A stretch of DNA of 64,000 nt from Gorsachius magnificus (taxonomy: Eukaryota; Chordata; Aves; Pelecaniformes; Ardeidae). The position numbers and the translations under genes are program-made. A model generated the notes under the pieces. The model searched no databases, was not told where the DNA came from, and saw only the letters and a list, made by a program, of their open reading frames with translations. The stretch is from the NCBI GenBank assembly GCA_034008185.1, contig CM067095.1, positions 4,200,610 to 4,264,609 of the forward strand, given 5' to 3'. Positions 1 through 13,600 of this stretch are shown in pieces (the stretch's first letter is position 1; each line of letters starts with the position of its first letter).

Positions 1-1128
1 TTGCTCTTTTATGTATTTCCCAAGCTGTGGTACAAACTAAGAAATGACAGCAAATTCAGAATTATGGCTGAGACCCTGTCCTCTGCTCCTTATTGACTGG
101 GAAAATTTCTGCATAATTTCTTGTTTATCTAAAGAACAAATAAGGTGTTTTCTTTTCCAAAGGATTCACATCAAGTAGCTGACTAGCAACAATTATTCTA
201 AGGAGGAATTAAAACAATAAGCCCTTTCTTCAAGTATGCTCATTACACTAAGTACCACAATTACATTAAGACTGCAACATGTTTTTTTCTCTTAAGACAG
301 ACAACAAAAAAAAAATCTGTTTTGGAAAGATACTGTAAATAATTTAACCACAGAAATTTTTTATGCCTTGACAGAAGAGAATCCATGGGGAAAGCCTATC
401 TGATACCCAATAAGGCACAGACTCTTATGTAGCCTTTCCTTGTGTTTAGGACATCAGTAATGACTGTTCCATGAGAATTCTCCGAGGTATAATGATTTCT
501 TCCCTCCTCCCCTAACTGACTTACTACCTTCATTAAACTCTTACATCTTGGAGAAAAAAAGCTCTCTTCAAACTTGACTGGTCATCAGATCAAAAAAAAT
601 TATTAAGGAGTCATGGGGACTGACAAAGTCAGGCACATACACGTTCAGGATTGGCGTGCATAGGTCTTATTTTCTCTGGAAACTGGGCAAAATAATTTTA
701 ACATGTCTAAACTCCCAACAAAACCCTGAAAATTGTTTTGACAGATTTTCCAGAACTGCATTCTTTTATGCAATAAAGTGAATTGTAAGGCTACATTATC
801 TTTAATCATTGCCAACTGCTTGACAGATTCAACTGATGCACATCAGCAAAAGTATATATGGGTGTATGTTAATAAATAGGAGTATGCACTGTGTAGGAAA
901 GAGTGATAAAGAAAGCTGTAGTTTAACTTTTTCATTTAGAACATTTATTTTAAACATAACACATCGTAAGAATATAACAGCATAGACATACGACAGTGAA
1001 CCAAAGCAAAACTAAGCCTGGCATGTGTTCCTACTCAGACTAAGCTTCAAAATATGGAGCGCAACAGTAAATCAGAGTACACGTCAGTTCAGCCAAGTTG
1101 TAAAAGCAGGAAATAATATATAACTTAC
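1..1128 (-). other. HIRA: Part of HIRA intron 21
   Basis: I searched this stretch on the minus strand for the next HIRA exon (expected start NLVSDKQDSLAQ) and found no match. It is AT-rich, has no ORF of note and contains no repeat I recognise. The donor of exon 21 is GTAAGTTAT. Confidence 0.7.
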
Positions 1129-4100
1129 CACGTAGAAAGAGAAGGATTAAAACAGTACGCCTTTCCATCAGACATGCTCATTACAGGTATACCATGTTGA
1201 GTCAGCAAGATCTGAGAGACAGTCGCATCACTTCCTACAAGTCAAATCAGACCAAGGTTTTTCTTTTGGAGTCTTGCATGACATTCATAATGATAAAAAA
1301 ATGCTATCTACCATTAATTATCAGTCATAGCCACCAACAGAAAAAGGGTCAGTAAATGTTATTCTCAAGCATTGATAGGAAAGTCAAGACACAAGATAGG
1401 GATGGCAAGTGCCAGGCTCAGGGCAGTAGCATTAAAATCACTCTTGTAAAACACATTATCAGTCTTGATGCTGCCATTTATACAGAACATTGGCTTCACT
1501 AGAAACATTCTCCATATCTAGGGGCACTCTTCAGCAATTCTGCCATGTAACCCAAGAAGCCTTTATGTTTCTTTTTCCCATTAAGTTAAAATTATAAAAC
1601 CCAGCATACTTAGAAAAGCATGCTCTCTAAGAACATAGTAGAAGTGGGATAGTGGGAGTCTCTCATTTCCCAGCATATCCCAAGCCCAGGATTTGTGCAT
1701 GTAACTTCTAAAGAAGACACTTGTAAACTGCTAGTACAGCTACTTCTTCTAGGTAGTTTTGATTAAAGTTAAAATAGAAACCAGTATGCTTTGAGACATG
1801 CTTTTTTGACCATTTGTTTTGTGCCAGACATCAGCAATGATAGAAACTGAAGATTTTGAAATAACAGATTTGAGACAATCGGTTGTTCATCATGAAGATA
1901 ATATACATGCAATGTGCACACAGAGAAACTGTTGTAAGAGCAGTTTTACATAAAATATTTGGTTTGTGGTCTTCACAACACTGAATCTTCACATTCAGAA
2001 GCAAGCCAGAATATAGTAAGCTACAGAATCTGGTACAAGTCTGTTAACTGCTGATATTCTCATCTCAGTTATTTCTGCTGTGTTTCAACATTGCCAATGA
2101 CTTCCTTTTATTACACAATAACGAAGTAAAATTATTTGTTTAGGCTCTTCACATTTTGTAAAATTTCAGCATATTCATAAATGGTACTAAAGAGTACAGG
2201 TGGGCTCAAAGCTTGGTAAAGAAATGACCCTTTTTACTACCTGAAAATATTGTTTGCAAAGATTCATCTCTAACAATGGCTGTCTGCTTGTGAACATCCC
2301 TGAAAAAGACAAAAGGACACGTCTGCAGTTTAAAAACAACTGAAAGCTCCAAAATCATTTAACAAATGCACTTCTTCAATATTCATGACAGTGGGTTTTT
2401 TGGGAGAGTTTGGCTGGGGCTTCTTTTTTGTTGTTGTTTTGACATTTCCTTCTTTGCTTCAACAAAATTACTTTGGTAAACTCAAATCCCTTATGGCAAG
2501 CCAGAAGTCAGTAACAGAGAACAACTTTTATGGCTCTTTATCAGGCAACCTCATTACAGCTAAGCAAACACTAAGGATCCAAATAACTCCTTCAGGAGCT
2601 CTGACTCGCATGAGACGTTAGATTAAATTCAACAACTGTAAACAAGTACTGCAGTTTTTATCTTGGTATCTTGAAGATGGCTACAGTACTTTAACTCACA
2701 TACTTCATTGGCTAAGTATAATGGAAGTTGGAAATGCCCATATTTCTCCTTCCCCCCCCCCCCCAATCCATTCCATATGCATGACAAGTCTATCCTAGGG
2801 AGGCTGTTTAAACTAGAAACTTCTAGCTGATCACCTATCTTCCTTCTAGAATAAAATTCAACATTATGGACCATCCTAGAGCAGGATTCAAGTCCTGCCC
2901 AATTAACTCTTCATAGTATATCCAAAAATGGACTGGTGTTCAGACCTGATTTGGTGTAAGCCTCAGTTTCAACAGCAATGCCTTGACATTATTGAAAAGT
3001 TACCTATAAAAATCAGCCCAGCCAGCTGCCGCAGCCTGTTACGGTACTTACCAAACAGAGAGCGTAGCAGCAGTGGTGAGAGCCATGACGTAAGAGCCTG
3101 TGCAATGTAGGGTGGAAATGGGTGTATTCAATATTATAGGGGGAAGAAGGCGACGACCACAAGCTGAAAATACTGACAAGGTTCGTTTCTCACAGGCTAC
3201 ACTTACAATCTCACTAAAAAAAAAAAAAAAAAAGATATCAAAAAGAAATGTTTACAGTTTACATTTTATCAAATGCAAGTAGCATAAAACCAGACCAGTT
3301 CCTTAATTTGTCATACAACTTGGGCTAATGCCTCAAGAGGTGACTAACTCCTACAGCTTACAAAAAATCCTGTGTACCAAAGGAAACATTCAAAAACGAC
3401 ACAGATTATCTATAGATGCATTCTATGCCTCCTTAATTTGGTTATAATTATGATAGTCTAAGGAGATGGGCAGAAGGTTTGCAGACCTAGGTGTAATTAA
3501 CTTTCTGTAAAGTGTACTTTTGTACACTTAAAAATGTTCTCTGGCCCTTCAGGACTACTTATCTGCTGCAGGCTCCCACTTCCCCCAACATACACTCTTA
3601 CCAGCTTCCTGCTGCAGTGAGAATTCTACTGGTGAGGACCGTCTCCCATTCCTTTCCTTCTCGATTACACTTTAACCTGCTCAGCTTTGAACCTCCCACT
3701 GTGGTCATTTCATTCTCTACTTCAAGGTACATTGATGGATCTGAACTTACCTGAAAAACAAAAAATAAAATACTTTTTGGAAGAACTACTCAAAAAAGCA
3801 GCAACCACCATTAGATCCAAAACAATCCTGACTTTAAGAATGGATTTAAGTATGGCATTGTCTGTTTAAGATTGCTTAAAAATAGACTGTGGTACTTCAA
3901 AAGAAGCAGGCCTCTGAAAATCAGTCTTGGCTAGAACACAAATAATTTCTTTGTATTCTGAGTATAAGAATGAAGAAAGGTTGTGCTAGTCTGTGCTTCC
4001 TAATTAAGGGCACCAGATCAAGTCTAGATGTGCCCAGTCTCCTTACAATCTTGCAATTAGAACCAGACTACCACAGCCTAAACATGCAGAAAAATTATTT

Positions 4101-4669
4101 CATAAATACCTAAAGTAATACTATTTGCCAGCCTCTTCAGATGTTGAGCATCTCTAGAGAGCTCTCAGAAAATGCTTGTTTTTCTCCTTGGCAGTGTACT
4201 ACCAACACAACTGTAATAACAACGCAGCAGTTACTCCCATTGGAGCCTCTTATCTTTACGACACACTTTGGTTAACCTGGAGGAGGGACTGATGAACCAG
4301 AGGCATTCCTCTTTGAAGTTTAGCTAGTTCAGAAGTGGCCTATTTTTATCTGATTTGCCATTAACTTTTCTCATACAGACATATTCTTAGAAGCAGAAGT
4401 ATACCATCTTGCTTGCTTGAAGAAATACACATATTCAAATGTTAATTTATCAAAGGATCTTGAATAATCTAAAAATATTTTTAAAAAGCAGGATTCTTTT
4501 TTTTTTTTTTTTTTTTTTTTTTAAGTATTAAGCTTCCCCCCCCCCCCCCTTATAGTCCACTTACTTGCAAAGTAAACGATTTCTGTGGGATTGGGGTTGG
4601 CAGCTTAAGTGCTAATGCTGGTACAGAGATGCAAGCAGCATCCTTCTCAGAAGCCAGTGTAGCTGGGGA
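1129..4669 (-). CDS. HIRA: HIRA exons 17-21: start of the C-terminal Hira domain
   Basis: Exon 17 (4565-4669) encodes [18 protein letters not shown], exon 18 (3602-3750) [15 protein letters not shown] onward, exon 19 (3052-3213) VACEKR and [20 protein letters not shown], exon 20 (2241-2299) [17 protein letters not shown], and exon 21 (1129-1234) [20 protein letters not shown] to STW. This is the Hira (Pfam-type) domain, which in the family mediates homotrimerisation and CABIN1 binding. Exon 19 has an uninterrupted 18-T tract directly before its acceptor. Exon 18 begins with GTAAGT, itself a perfect 5' splice-site sequence. Confidence 0.94.
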
Positions 4670-7600
4670 CTGGAAAAAAAAAAATTGCAGAAGTGGTTAA
4701 ATTTTTCCATTAAAAAAAGTTAAAACCAAAAGATAGTCTATAATATAGATTGAATTTGAAAGAGAAAAATTTTTAAAAAAATTCCAAATATTGCCAATTG
4801 CAAATATTACTCTTTTTCTGATTAATTGTATAAATACAAATTTTTTTAATATAGCTTCTAAGAATTAAAAGACCTAAACAAACTAGATGTGGTCTTTTTT
4901 TTTTTTTCATAGACCCCACCACCTTTCAGCTGGAACTAATTAATGGAAATTCTGGTATATTGCATGGAAAAGCTAAGCTCTTAATACCGAAAACAGAGGT
5001 ATCTATACACCCTAAAACAGTGGAAATGTTAATGCCACTTACTACTTCATGGTTTCTAGGAAACTCACAACCATTTGAGTCATCATATCCGAGTCACTCT
5101 CTTGTGCTTGGGCCACTCTCCATCAAAGAGCACCAAACATTAATGGCATTTCAATTTATTCTATACAGTCGTTTGGCAGGCTATCACTACTTAGCGTGCT
5201 GGTACTGTTTAGTAAATAACTGCGTATTTGTATAAAGGATGGACACATTTGCCCACACCATGTACATCTGGTTTTTATAATCTTAAATTTTAAAGAGAGT
5301 AAGTTTAAAAGCCAAAGAAGGAGGATGGCTAAAAATTCTCAGGGGCTTACGTTACTTGTGTTTCCCTGACTTGACGGAACAAGTCAACATGGGACTGACT
5401 TTATTAAATGAACATTGAAAGCCACAATGAATCTTATTTATTTCACCTGAACAGTTAAAGTTACTGGCACAAGTCTGGAGTCTTTTCGAGGCCTTCCTTT
5501 TTTCTTCTTCTCTACTGTTTCTCCCTCAAGTTCCAGTTTCCGTTTGGGTGCACTGAGTGGTTTAGCAGCTGGAATCTTCTCTTCACTGTCACTGCTGCTC
5601 TCCAGAATATCCTTGGGCTTATTGTCTTTAATTAAATTCTGATCCTTCAGTCTGAGCAAGTAAAAAAAAAATTTCACATTTTATATAAGCTGATTCCAAA
5701 AGCTGCCATATATCCTATGCACTGCATTCTTGTAGGTAAGAAGATACATTCTTAGCCTTGTTTGAGGGTATTTCAATATGCACAAAGGCAAGAAGAAGAA
5801 GCCAAAAAGGTACAGCAAGTCCTCCACAAAAGTACAATGTACAATATATATGTAAGCTGATAAGACATATTCACTCCTTTAAAAAAATTAATCAAACTAG
5901 CTGTTCGCAACTAGATAAGGCTGTAAATAACAACTTTATTTCAGCTTTCAGTTCTAATTACAATCAGATCCCTTTCCCTGGGTTGATACAAATAATTCAG
6001 CACTAAGATGCAAGAGTATTCACCTTTTCCCCTTCAGTTGACATTATGCTTTCTGCTTACTCATGCAGAACTTCATTTGTCATTCTGTTGTCTATCCCCA
6101 AAAGTTGCCCTATTCAGTTCTGACTACTATAAGTAGGATGCATATCTGCAAACCATACAAATGACCTCACTGCTCCATTTTCCATTTCAGGAATACAATA
6201 TAACTAAAGACGACAAAATACAAATCCCTGTGAACTCTTTTGTTAATCATTATACACTGAAATAGGTCATTTAATCATACTCTTCCCATTCCCTCCAATA
6301 GCTGTTTATTAACTCACAACAATTTTTTGCCGCTTATTCCATAACCCTTCGGCTTCCTAGGAATATCTTGCATAATCTAATTTTTTTTTCTTTGGCATCT
6401 GAATTATGCCAAACAATACACTTTTATCCATACTTTACTGACACATTAAAAGCAATTATGGAGTAATTTAATACATCTTTCTTCTGCATCATATGGCTAA
6501 AGCCTTTGATATAAAAATACTGAGGTATTTAGTAGAACCACATTTTATTGATAATAAGTTGGGGAACTACATACTTTTTCAAGACTGCTATTTTTTCTGT
6601 CATGTGTTTTGGTGAAGCAGGGATACTTATGCCATAATACACTATGTCACAGAACCAAAGGCTTTCTTTTTTTTTTTTTTTTTTTGAAAATCATGTGGAT
6701 CCAGAGCCAAACCCCCTTAAATTCAAAGTGTCTTCTCTGCATGCCTTCAAGGCATAAAACTGAAATACATCTGCAGCTATTATGATGATAGGCCCTCTGC
6801 AGACATGTATGGTGATTTATCTTGAAGTAAATCTCACTCTTGTAAAGAGATGTAGGCTGGCTATTTTTGTCTTCTAAGAAGCAGATGCATGCAGCCACAC
6901 ACGGAGGCAGGTACGCACACACAGCCCCTTGTAACAATAGTTTTAACTCAGAATACGAAGAGTCTGCTTGATCCCAAATGTCAGAGACAAATGCACAAAG
7001 GAATATTGCCAGCAAAGAATTTACCTATTCACAGCCATCTCCTTTCTTCCAACTGTAGAAGAGACCCAAAACAATTTTTAGAGTGCCAGCACCATGACAC
7101 CCACACCACAGACAATCAGCGTTGTTTTAATTCTGTACATTACTATCCTTCCTTTTTTTTGCCCCCAGGCTATGTCTTACCTGTCCACAACAGTCTGATT
7201 TGCATTTGTTACAACAGCAGTCCCTGAGGTGGCTTTGGATCGTTCCGTAAATCTAGAATCAAATGCTTTCATAGGTTCAATCTTGGATGGCGTTGTCAAC
7301 ACAGAGGAAGATGATGCGGGAGGAGCAGTTGAGGCAGAGGTAGCATTTACACTGTCAGTAAAAGGGACAGGAAACCAACGATTGAAAGAAATTTAGTATC
7401 AGTAACCTGCGTTGCTCGTAACAGCTAGCTAGCATTCATTGTACAGGCCAGAAACCATACTGAAAACCTTTCACTCAAGTACATACATGAATTACTACAT
7501 GCTTTTTCACCTTTCATACACCAGCATCTTGCAAGCTTTGCATACTCTCAAAAGCTGTTTACAATACATCTGAGAGCGAAGAGCTTCATGTGGCCACATA

Positions 7601-10600
7601 GATAGATCTAAAGATCATCATTCATTCATTGTGTATTTTTAATTCAGGAATGAAATTATATTTTTAGCTGGTACTTATGTACCCAAAGGGAAGGGATCAC
7701 TATTTTAAACGATGACTGGGCTTCCCAGTTTTACCCCTTGTTCAGGTTACCAAATACTTTCCATGAAAAGATTATATTCCACCGTTTATCAATCAAACAA
7801 TTTGGGCTGAAACAATTCATGCCAGGTTTTGATTTTGTTGTAGTTGAATCCAAACTAATTATTAGGCCTTTTCAAGCATAACTCTAAGGCAAAGGAATGT
7901 GTTTTCCCCACACTAAAGCATTCCAGGGATCTGTTATTTGAATAGCTGTTTACTTTAGAGATTTTTCAATTCATTCAGAGAATGAATTGAAAGAAAGAAT
8001 GGCTCTGAGATAACTGATGTTTGTTCTAAAAAGCTGTTAGAAGTTCAATTTCCAAAGAAAAGGAGACTTAATAGTTTCATCTGTCGATGACTTCTCATAG
8101 TCTACCCACTAATTTTTTAATCTGTGGCCAGTTTCAACTAAACTTGATGGAGTGGTAGAGGTTCCAATGACACTGTCCTCTTACAAATGCTATAAAAACA
8201 CATTGAGGAGAAGCAACCAAGTCAGTGTTACCATTGAGGGAAAAGCAAGTAAAATTTAGTTGTTCTGTAATTAATTTGAAAGACACACGGCCAGTCAGCA
8301 TACGCACATTGCCAAGTGAATGTCACTGCACTCTGATGGGGTTGTTATACAGGGAGGAAGTACTACCATGTTTGAAGAGAGATCCACAGAACACAGGACA
8401 GAATTTGATAGGAAAAAAGGCTTAATTACTTCCATTGCTGGTCATTGCATTGGAGTTCATTTGCAGAACTATGCATATGGATTTATTTTTTACTGATTTA
8501 TCACTATTTAAAGTAACCAAATAGCAGTAAAATCTCAATGTTTTCAGGAGCATTAGATTCTTCACATTTTGGAAGCCATTTTAGTAATTGCTTGATTACA
8601 GAACTGTGAACAAGAATGAAAAACTAAACAGAGTCAAGTAAGTGAAAAACAAAACTGCAGATACTGACCCATCTTTATTTGCTGTATCATCTGTTGGTTT
8701 TATACTGGCTGCTGTTGGCTCTACACAAGGCTTTGAAGTATTAAGGGAATTTGCTGCGTTAGAATCTAATGACATGAGCTGCTGGTTACTTTGAGAAGAC
8801 ATCATTGAGCCAGACAGAGATCCTGATATTGGGATGCTGTTGAAAAATGCTGTAGAAAAATCCCTAAGCAAAAACACAAACAACAAATATATTTCTCAAA
8901 AACACTTTAAAAATAATTGAAAAAGAATAATTTTAACTAAACTATTTATTCCATTCTTTCTTTTTCCACACTGGATACTCATATACAGCCTAAAATAAAC
9001 CACCAACACGTAACCTTCCAGACTCATTTCTCATATACAAAGGATGCTAAAGCTACTATTAATGTAGATATGAACCAGCAATACATTAAGTGTTGTTCAC
9101 TCATCTATAATGGCAGACAATGAGAATTACACTTATCTGTTAGAAATGAGATCTTAGAGCTAAGAGAATATAGGCTCAAACTATATTCTGTAAGTATACA
9201 CACAGTATTTCCAGCAAGTGCTGTAGAAGCCATAACATTAAAGTAAGTCAGAATTCTTAGTTTGCATCAGAAAAAGAAAATAAAAGATAAAGAAGGATTT
9301 TAAAGACCACTTCCAAATGTACCCAGTGTCCAGCTGAGCTATGCAGAGAGGTGTGATCCTTCTTCGACCATCTGCTGTTCGTGTTTCAACTTGTTTTTTT
9401 AAGAGATTCTGTTGGGAAATATATTTCATTATTATTTCTGATAAACAGGAAATGCTTTTTTCTTTTTCTTTTTTTTTCCCCCATCTGACAAGAATAGGTG
9501 TATTAAAGATGTTCCTCGATTAAAAGTCTGTTAATAAACATTTTTTTCCATATTGTCTTTGAACCATGCTATTACTGCATAAATAGAATCAATCTATATT
9601 TTTAGAAATACAAGTGTATTTTAATACCACAATTTGAGGTTGAAAGGTGCCATGCATCACAAATAAGGAAGCAGAAATTGATTTTATTGTAAGCAGTTTG
9701 ATATTTATCAGCTTAGTACTTGACACTATGAAGTGACTATCCAAAACCACCTACCTTTCTAATGTCTTCCAAACTCTCCCCATTAACCATGCTTGCCATT
9801 TTGGGAGCTGCTGTCGCAGACCCAGATCCTTCCCTAATTGAGGCGTTCTTCTGCTCCACCTGCTGCTGTTGCTGCCTCTGTTGATACTTGAGCATCTCTG
9901 GATTCTCAATAATGGTGGTAGACAACTGAGCTTCAGTCATTATAGCTAGGCTTTTACCATAGGTGGACTGATGAATGTTGCTCTGTGGGCATTAAAAATG
10001 TATCACACAAAAAGAGTGACTACAACTGCTAGCATGACATCACTAATTATAAGGTAATGGAATCACACAAATCTAATGGAATCCATAAAATGCAAATGCC
10101 CTCTGTATCATTTATACACTACAGATTTTTTCTTTATATATTCAGCTAACACTAAATCAATACGTAAAATAATTGGAATTCAAAGCTTTAGTTGCTAATA
10201 GCAATGAGAGGAAAAAACAGCCACCAGCAATCAGTTTAAAGAGACTTGCATATATGCAAGTCAAAGAGTAATTTTAAAATGTTTTGAAGCACCCACTCCT
10301 TGTTTCCTTGGCCAAATAATTACTTCAAATGTATAATAATGTGTAAGCATGTGGATGCTTTCCAAATAGACTTTCTTTCCAGAATAGAAACTAATACCAC
10401 AAATTAATTTCTTGACTGCTTGTCTACTTTACAGATCATTAAAAAAGAACACATTTTTCTGTAATATGGAAATCAGTCACTACATACTTCTATAAATAGT
10501 CCAATATTTTAATTGAATTAATACATCCCTTAAATATGATCACAGATTCTCTGAGTGCTTACTGTACCTTTTCCTCCTCACTGAGTGGATCTCCAAGTTC

Positions 10601-13600
10601 ATCCTGGGAAAAGTCCAAAAATGCCACTGATCCATCCATGGAACACACCAGGATACCAAGCCCATTAAGGGTCCTGAAGGAAATAAAGGTCCGTCTTTGT
10701 TTTCAATCCCTTTCATTGATGCAGAGAGGCAATACAATAAATTGCTCAATAAAAATCTTAGCGTAAGATTTATTATCACAGCAACTACTCATGGAACCAA
10801 AGAAGTGGGACAGCAAAGAGACAGGGTGATGGACAGCAAGAATGTGTGTGCCGATATTCCTTTGGACATTGCAGAGGAAGGCAGTGTTAGAACTATACAC
10901 CTCCCCATGGCATGATCAGCACCATGAAAATCTTTCTGTATGGCTAAAACAGAACAGTGTTCACAACGAACAATGAAAGAAAATTCTAAATTCCTTCAAA
11001 AGATGTACAAAGTTTGTGTGCTAACGGAACTGGGTGAAGAAAGGAGCCTTCAGCAGATAAGCAATCGACACACCACTTTTAAGGCCATATAAGCTATTGT
11101 TTGGGGCCCATGGAAGATGAAGCTTCATTCCTATAAAGAGCTTACAGTCCAAATAAACAAGATAGGAAGGAGAAGGGATGCAACTCTTAAGAGAGAAGCT
11201 CTATATGTTGGGTAAATGCCTCGTCTCTATCATCATTCTCTGAAGCAAGAGCAATAAAAAGATGTGCATCTGAGCAGTCCAAAACACTCTGTACTAGGCA
11301 AGAACGTATGTTTGATTTTGTTATTGTTCATCCTTTGGGTTTTTAAGCAAACTGCACATGTTCTTGTACGTGGGGATATGTTATAACATTCTTCTGGAGG
11401 TCTCAGAAATTTTCTTGGTGGAAGAGAGAGAGGAGAAACTATACATTCTGGTCTTAATGGAATTATAACCTTCCATATGTATTATAACCTTCCATGTATT
11501 GCACATTTGTAAAAAAAAAATAGTATGAGTTTTGACTGCTAACCCAGTAACTTCCAATTATAGAGCTCAAAGAGACAGCGACATAGTGGTTTATAGATTA
11601 CTTGTTACAGAGAACAGAAGAGGAAAGGGAAGCAGGCAGAACTCTGAAGCCCTATCCAAATTAGTCCAGCAAGGCTTAAAAATGTATTACATGCATCATG
11701 GCTATAGGCGTTTGTAAACATCTTTTTCACAGTGGCTGATGCGCTGATAGCATCACAGCCAGAGAAGTTAGCCTCAGCATCGTCTAACTAGGTTAACCAA
11801 CACTACTCCAAGTTAGAAAAGGATAAAATCTTAGTGAGAGTTTTCTGTTTGCTTAGCAGACAAAATTGCGGAGCTCCTGTTGACTTTAGATCCAAGCAAT
11901 TGTTCCATGAAAACATAATCATGTTCAGATATTATGATGATGGATCCAAGTCTAAAACTCCAAAATAGAAACGAGACAGCTATAACAATATAATAGTACC
12001 AGATTTCTCTGAATTTACTCAGTCTGTTTTCAGAATGGAGCATGTTTCTGGGAACATTCCATATTATTGACATTTTAGCCATACATTTCAATTTGTAAAC
12101 AGGATATAAAATAACAAGCTTCCCAATGATCCTTTGTCTCTCAAATACCCCACAAAACCATTTCCTCAGAAATTGCAAAATGTTAACCAGCTATTACTCC
12201 CAATGACTTTATGCCATGAGAAATGTGCAAATTGCAGATGGAGAAATAAAAAACACTACAGGAAAACAAAACTATTCAAAGCTATTGTACTACAACAATA
12301 GCAGCACTTCTCATGAAATATTCTACTTATTGGCTTTCTAGCCTTAATCTATTAATGAAAGAAAAATGTTTTTGTTTTGAAAGCTTTTTATCATGCTTCA
12401 CTGAGCTTCACAGCAAAATCCACACAGCACACAGAAAACAGGAAGTTACACAATGGTAAGCTTTAAAATTTACAGCATAAACCCACCAAGATTGTTACAA
12501 CTATTAAGGCAGGATTTCAGAAGTTACGAGGTGCTAGAATTAAGACAACCTACATAATCAGTTGTGTGCCTATCATGAAAGAAGTATTACTCTTGTACAG
12601 AACCCTTAACCCTGTAAATCACCTGATGCATAGGTGCAGAGTATTTTTTTAATAGCGAGTGGTCTCACGGTTATTTCTTCCTTATTATTTAAGTCCTGCG
12701 GTGAATAAAGAACTATTAACTTCTGCATTTTTATGACCAGGCCTTAGGAAGAAAGGAGGAGAGGAGAGAGCACCACTAAGTGCAGAAAGAGGAAAACAAG
12801 ATTTGGGACAGTAGACTGCTGGGAAAGTGGGTTGTCCAACCCAACCCAAATCACTAGAGATGCCCTGCAGCCTCTTGGGAGAGCTCGGCACTTGCCCTTC
12901 TGCTATGTCCTGTGGTTGGTGGATGGGGTGTGGTTGGGTGTAGTAGATTCATTATCCCTCCTCTGAGACTTGCTATATGATCACCTCTGCTACTCTTCAA
13001 CACAGAGCAATTTCACATGGCCCTTCACAGGGTGCTGCAACAACACGGTATAACTACATTTTTACCAAAACCAAAAGCTATTACATTTACTTTTTTTATA
13101 CCTGAAAATCCTTCAGGCATTCAAATGATGAGTAGCGCATGTGTATAGATGAGTGAGTGTATGTAGAAAACATTTTAAAAAAATTATTTTGGTACACTGT
13201 GTCCTTAGGCATGATGGAAAGACTGGCCTAGAAGGTTCACCTGAATTTGTCATAACTGTATAGTGCGATAACTTTTCATAGATGAAATACACAGAAAGGT
13301 CACCCAGTCCAACATGTCATGGTATAAAATACATATTCTATAAAAAAAAACCTGAGAGAATCGTAACAAGTAGGAACTCATTCCACAGGTATTTTACTGC
13401 AGCATGTTCTTAATATATTAATTTTTAAGCAGTTTTAATGTTACACAATCTCAGGTGACCACATGCCAGAACTTCCTACTGCTGTTCCAACAGCTACAAC
13501 CTGCACTGTTTTAAGGAGTTTCCAGTTAACATGTGTACCTGAAGTTGATAGCAACACTTGGGCTTTTGTAACAAACAACAGAAATCAACTTACCATGAGA

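Larger units (their letters stand above)
10674..13593 (-). other. HIRA: HIRA intron 10 (2.9 kb)
   Basis: Non-coding stretch between exons 11 and 10. It holds an old retroposon fragment (about 11100-11185) and a 19-bp tandem duplication (11462-11498). ORFs seen here are short and without family resemblance. Confidence 0.7.

Noticed and set aside
2928..3110. 60-codon plus-strand ORF overlapping HIRA exon 19
   Set aside because: The antisense of a real exon often stays open. The minus strand encodes HIRA here with correct splice sites.
6647..7015. 122-codon minus-strand ORF in HIRA intron 15
   Set aside because: Ends in a poly-Lys run from an A/T homopolymer and has no conserved motif; likely chance.
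7962..7994. Considered as a microRNA precursor
   Set aside because: A 15-bp stem is too short for a pre-miRNA, which needs about 30 bp.
13290..13320. Possible CR1 3' end (AAGGTCACCCAGTCCAACATG)
   Set aside because: Only about 20 bases resemble the CR1 end and there is no terminal 8-bp repeat; too short to call.
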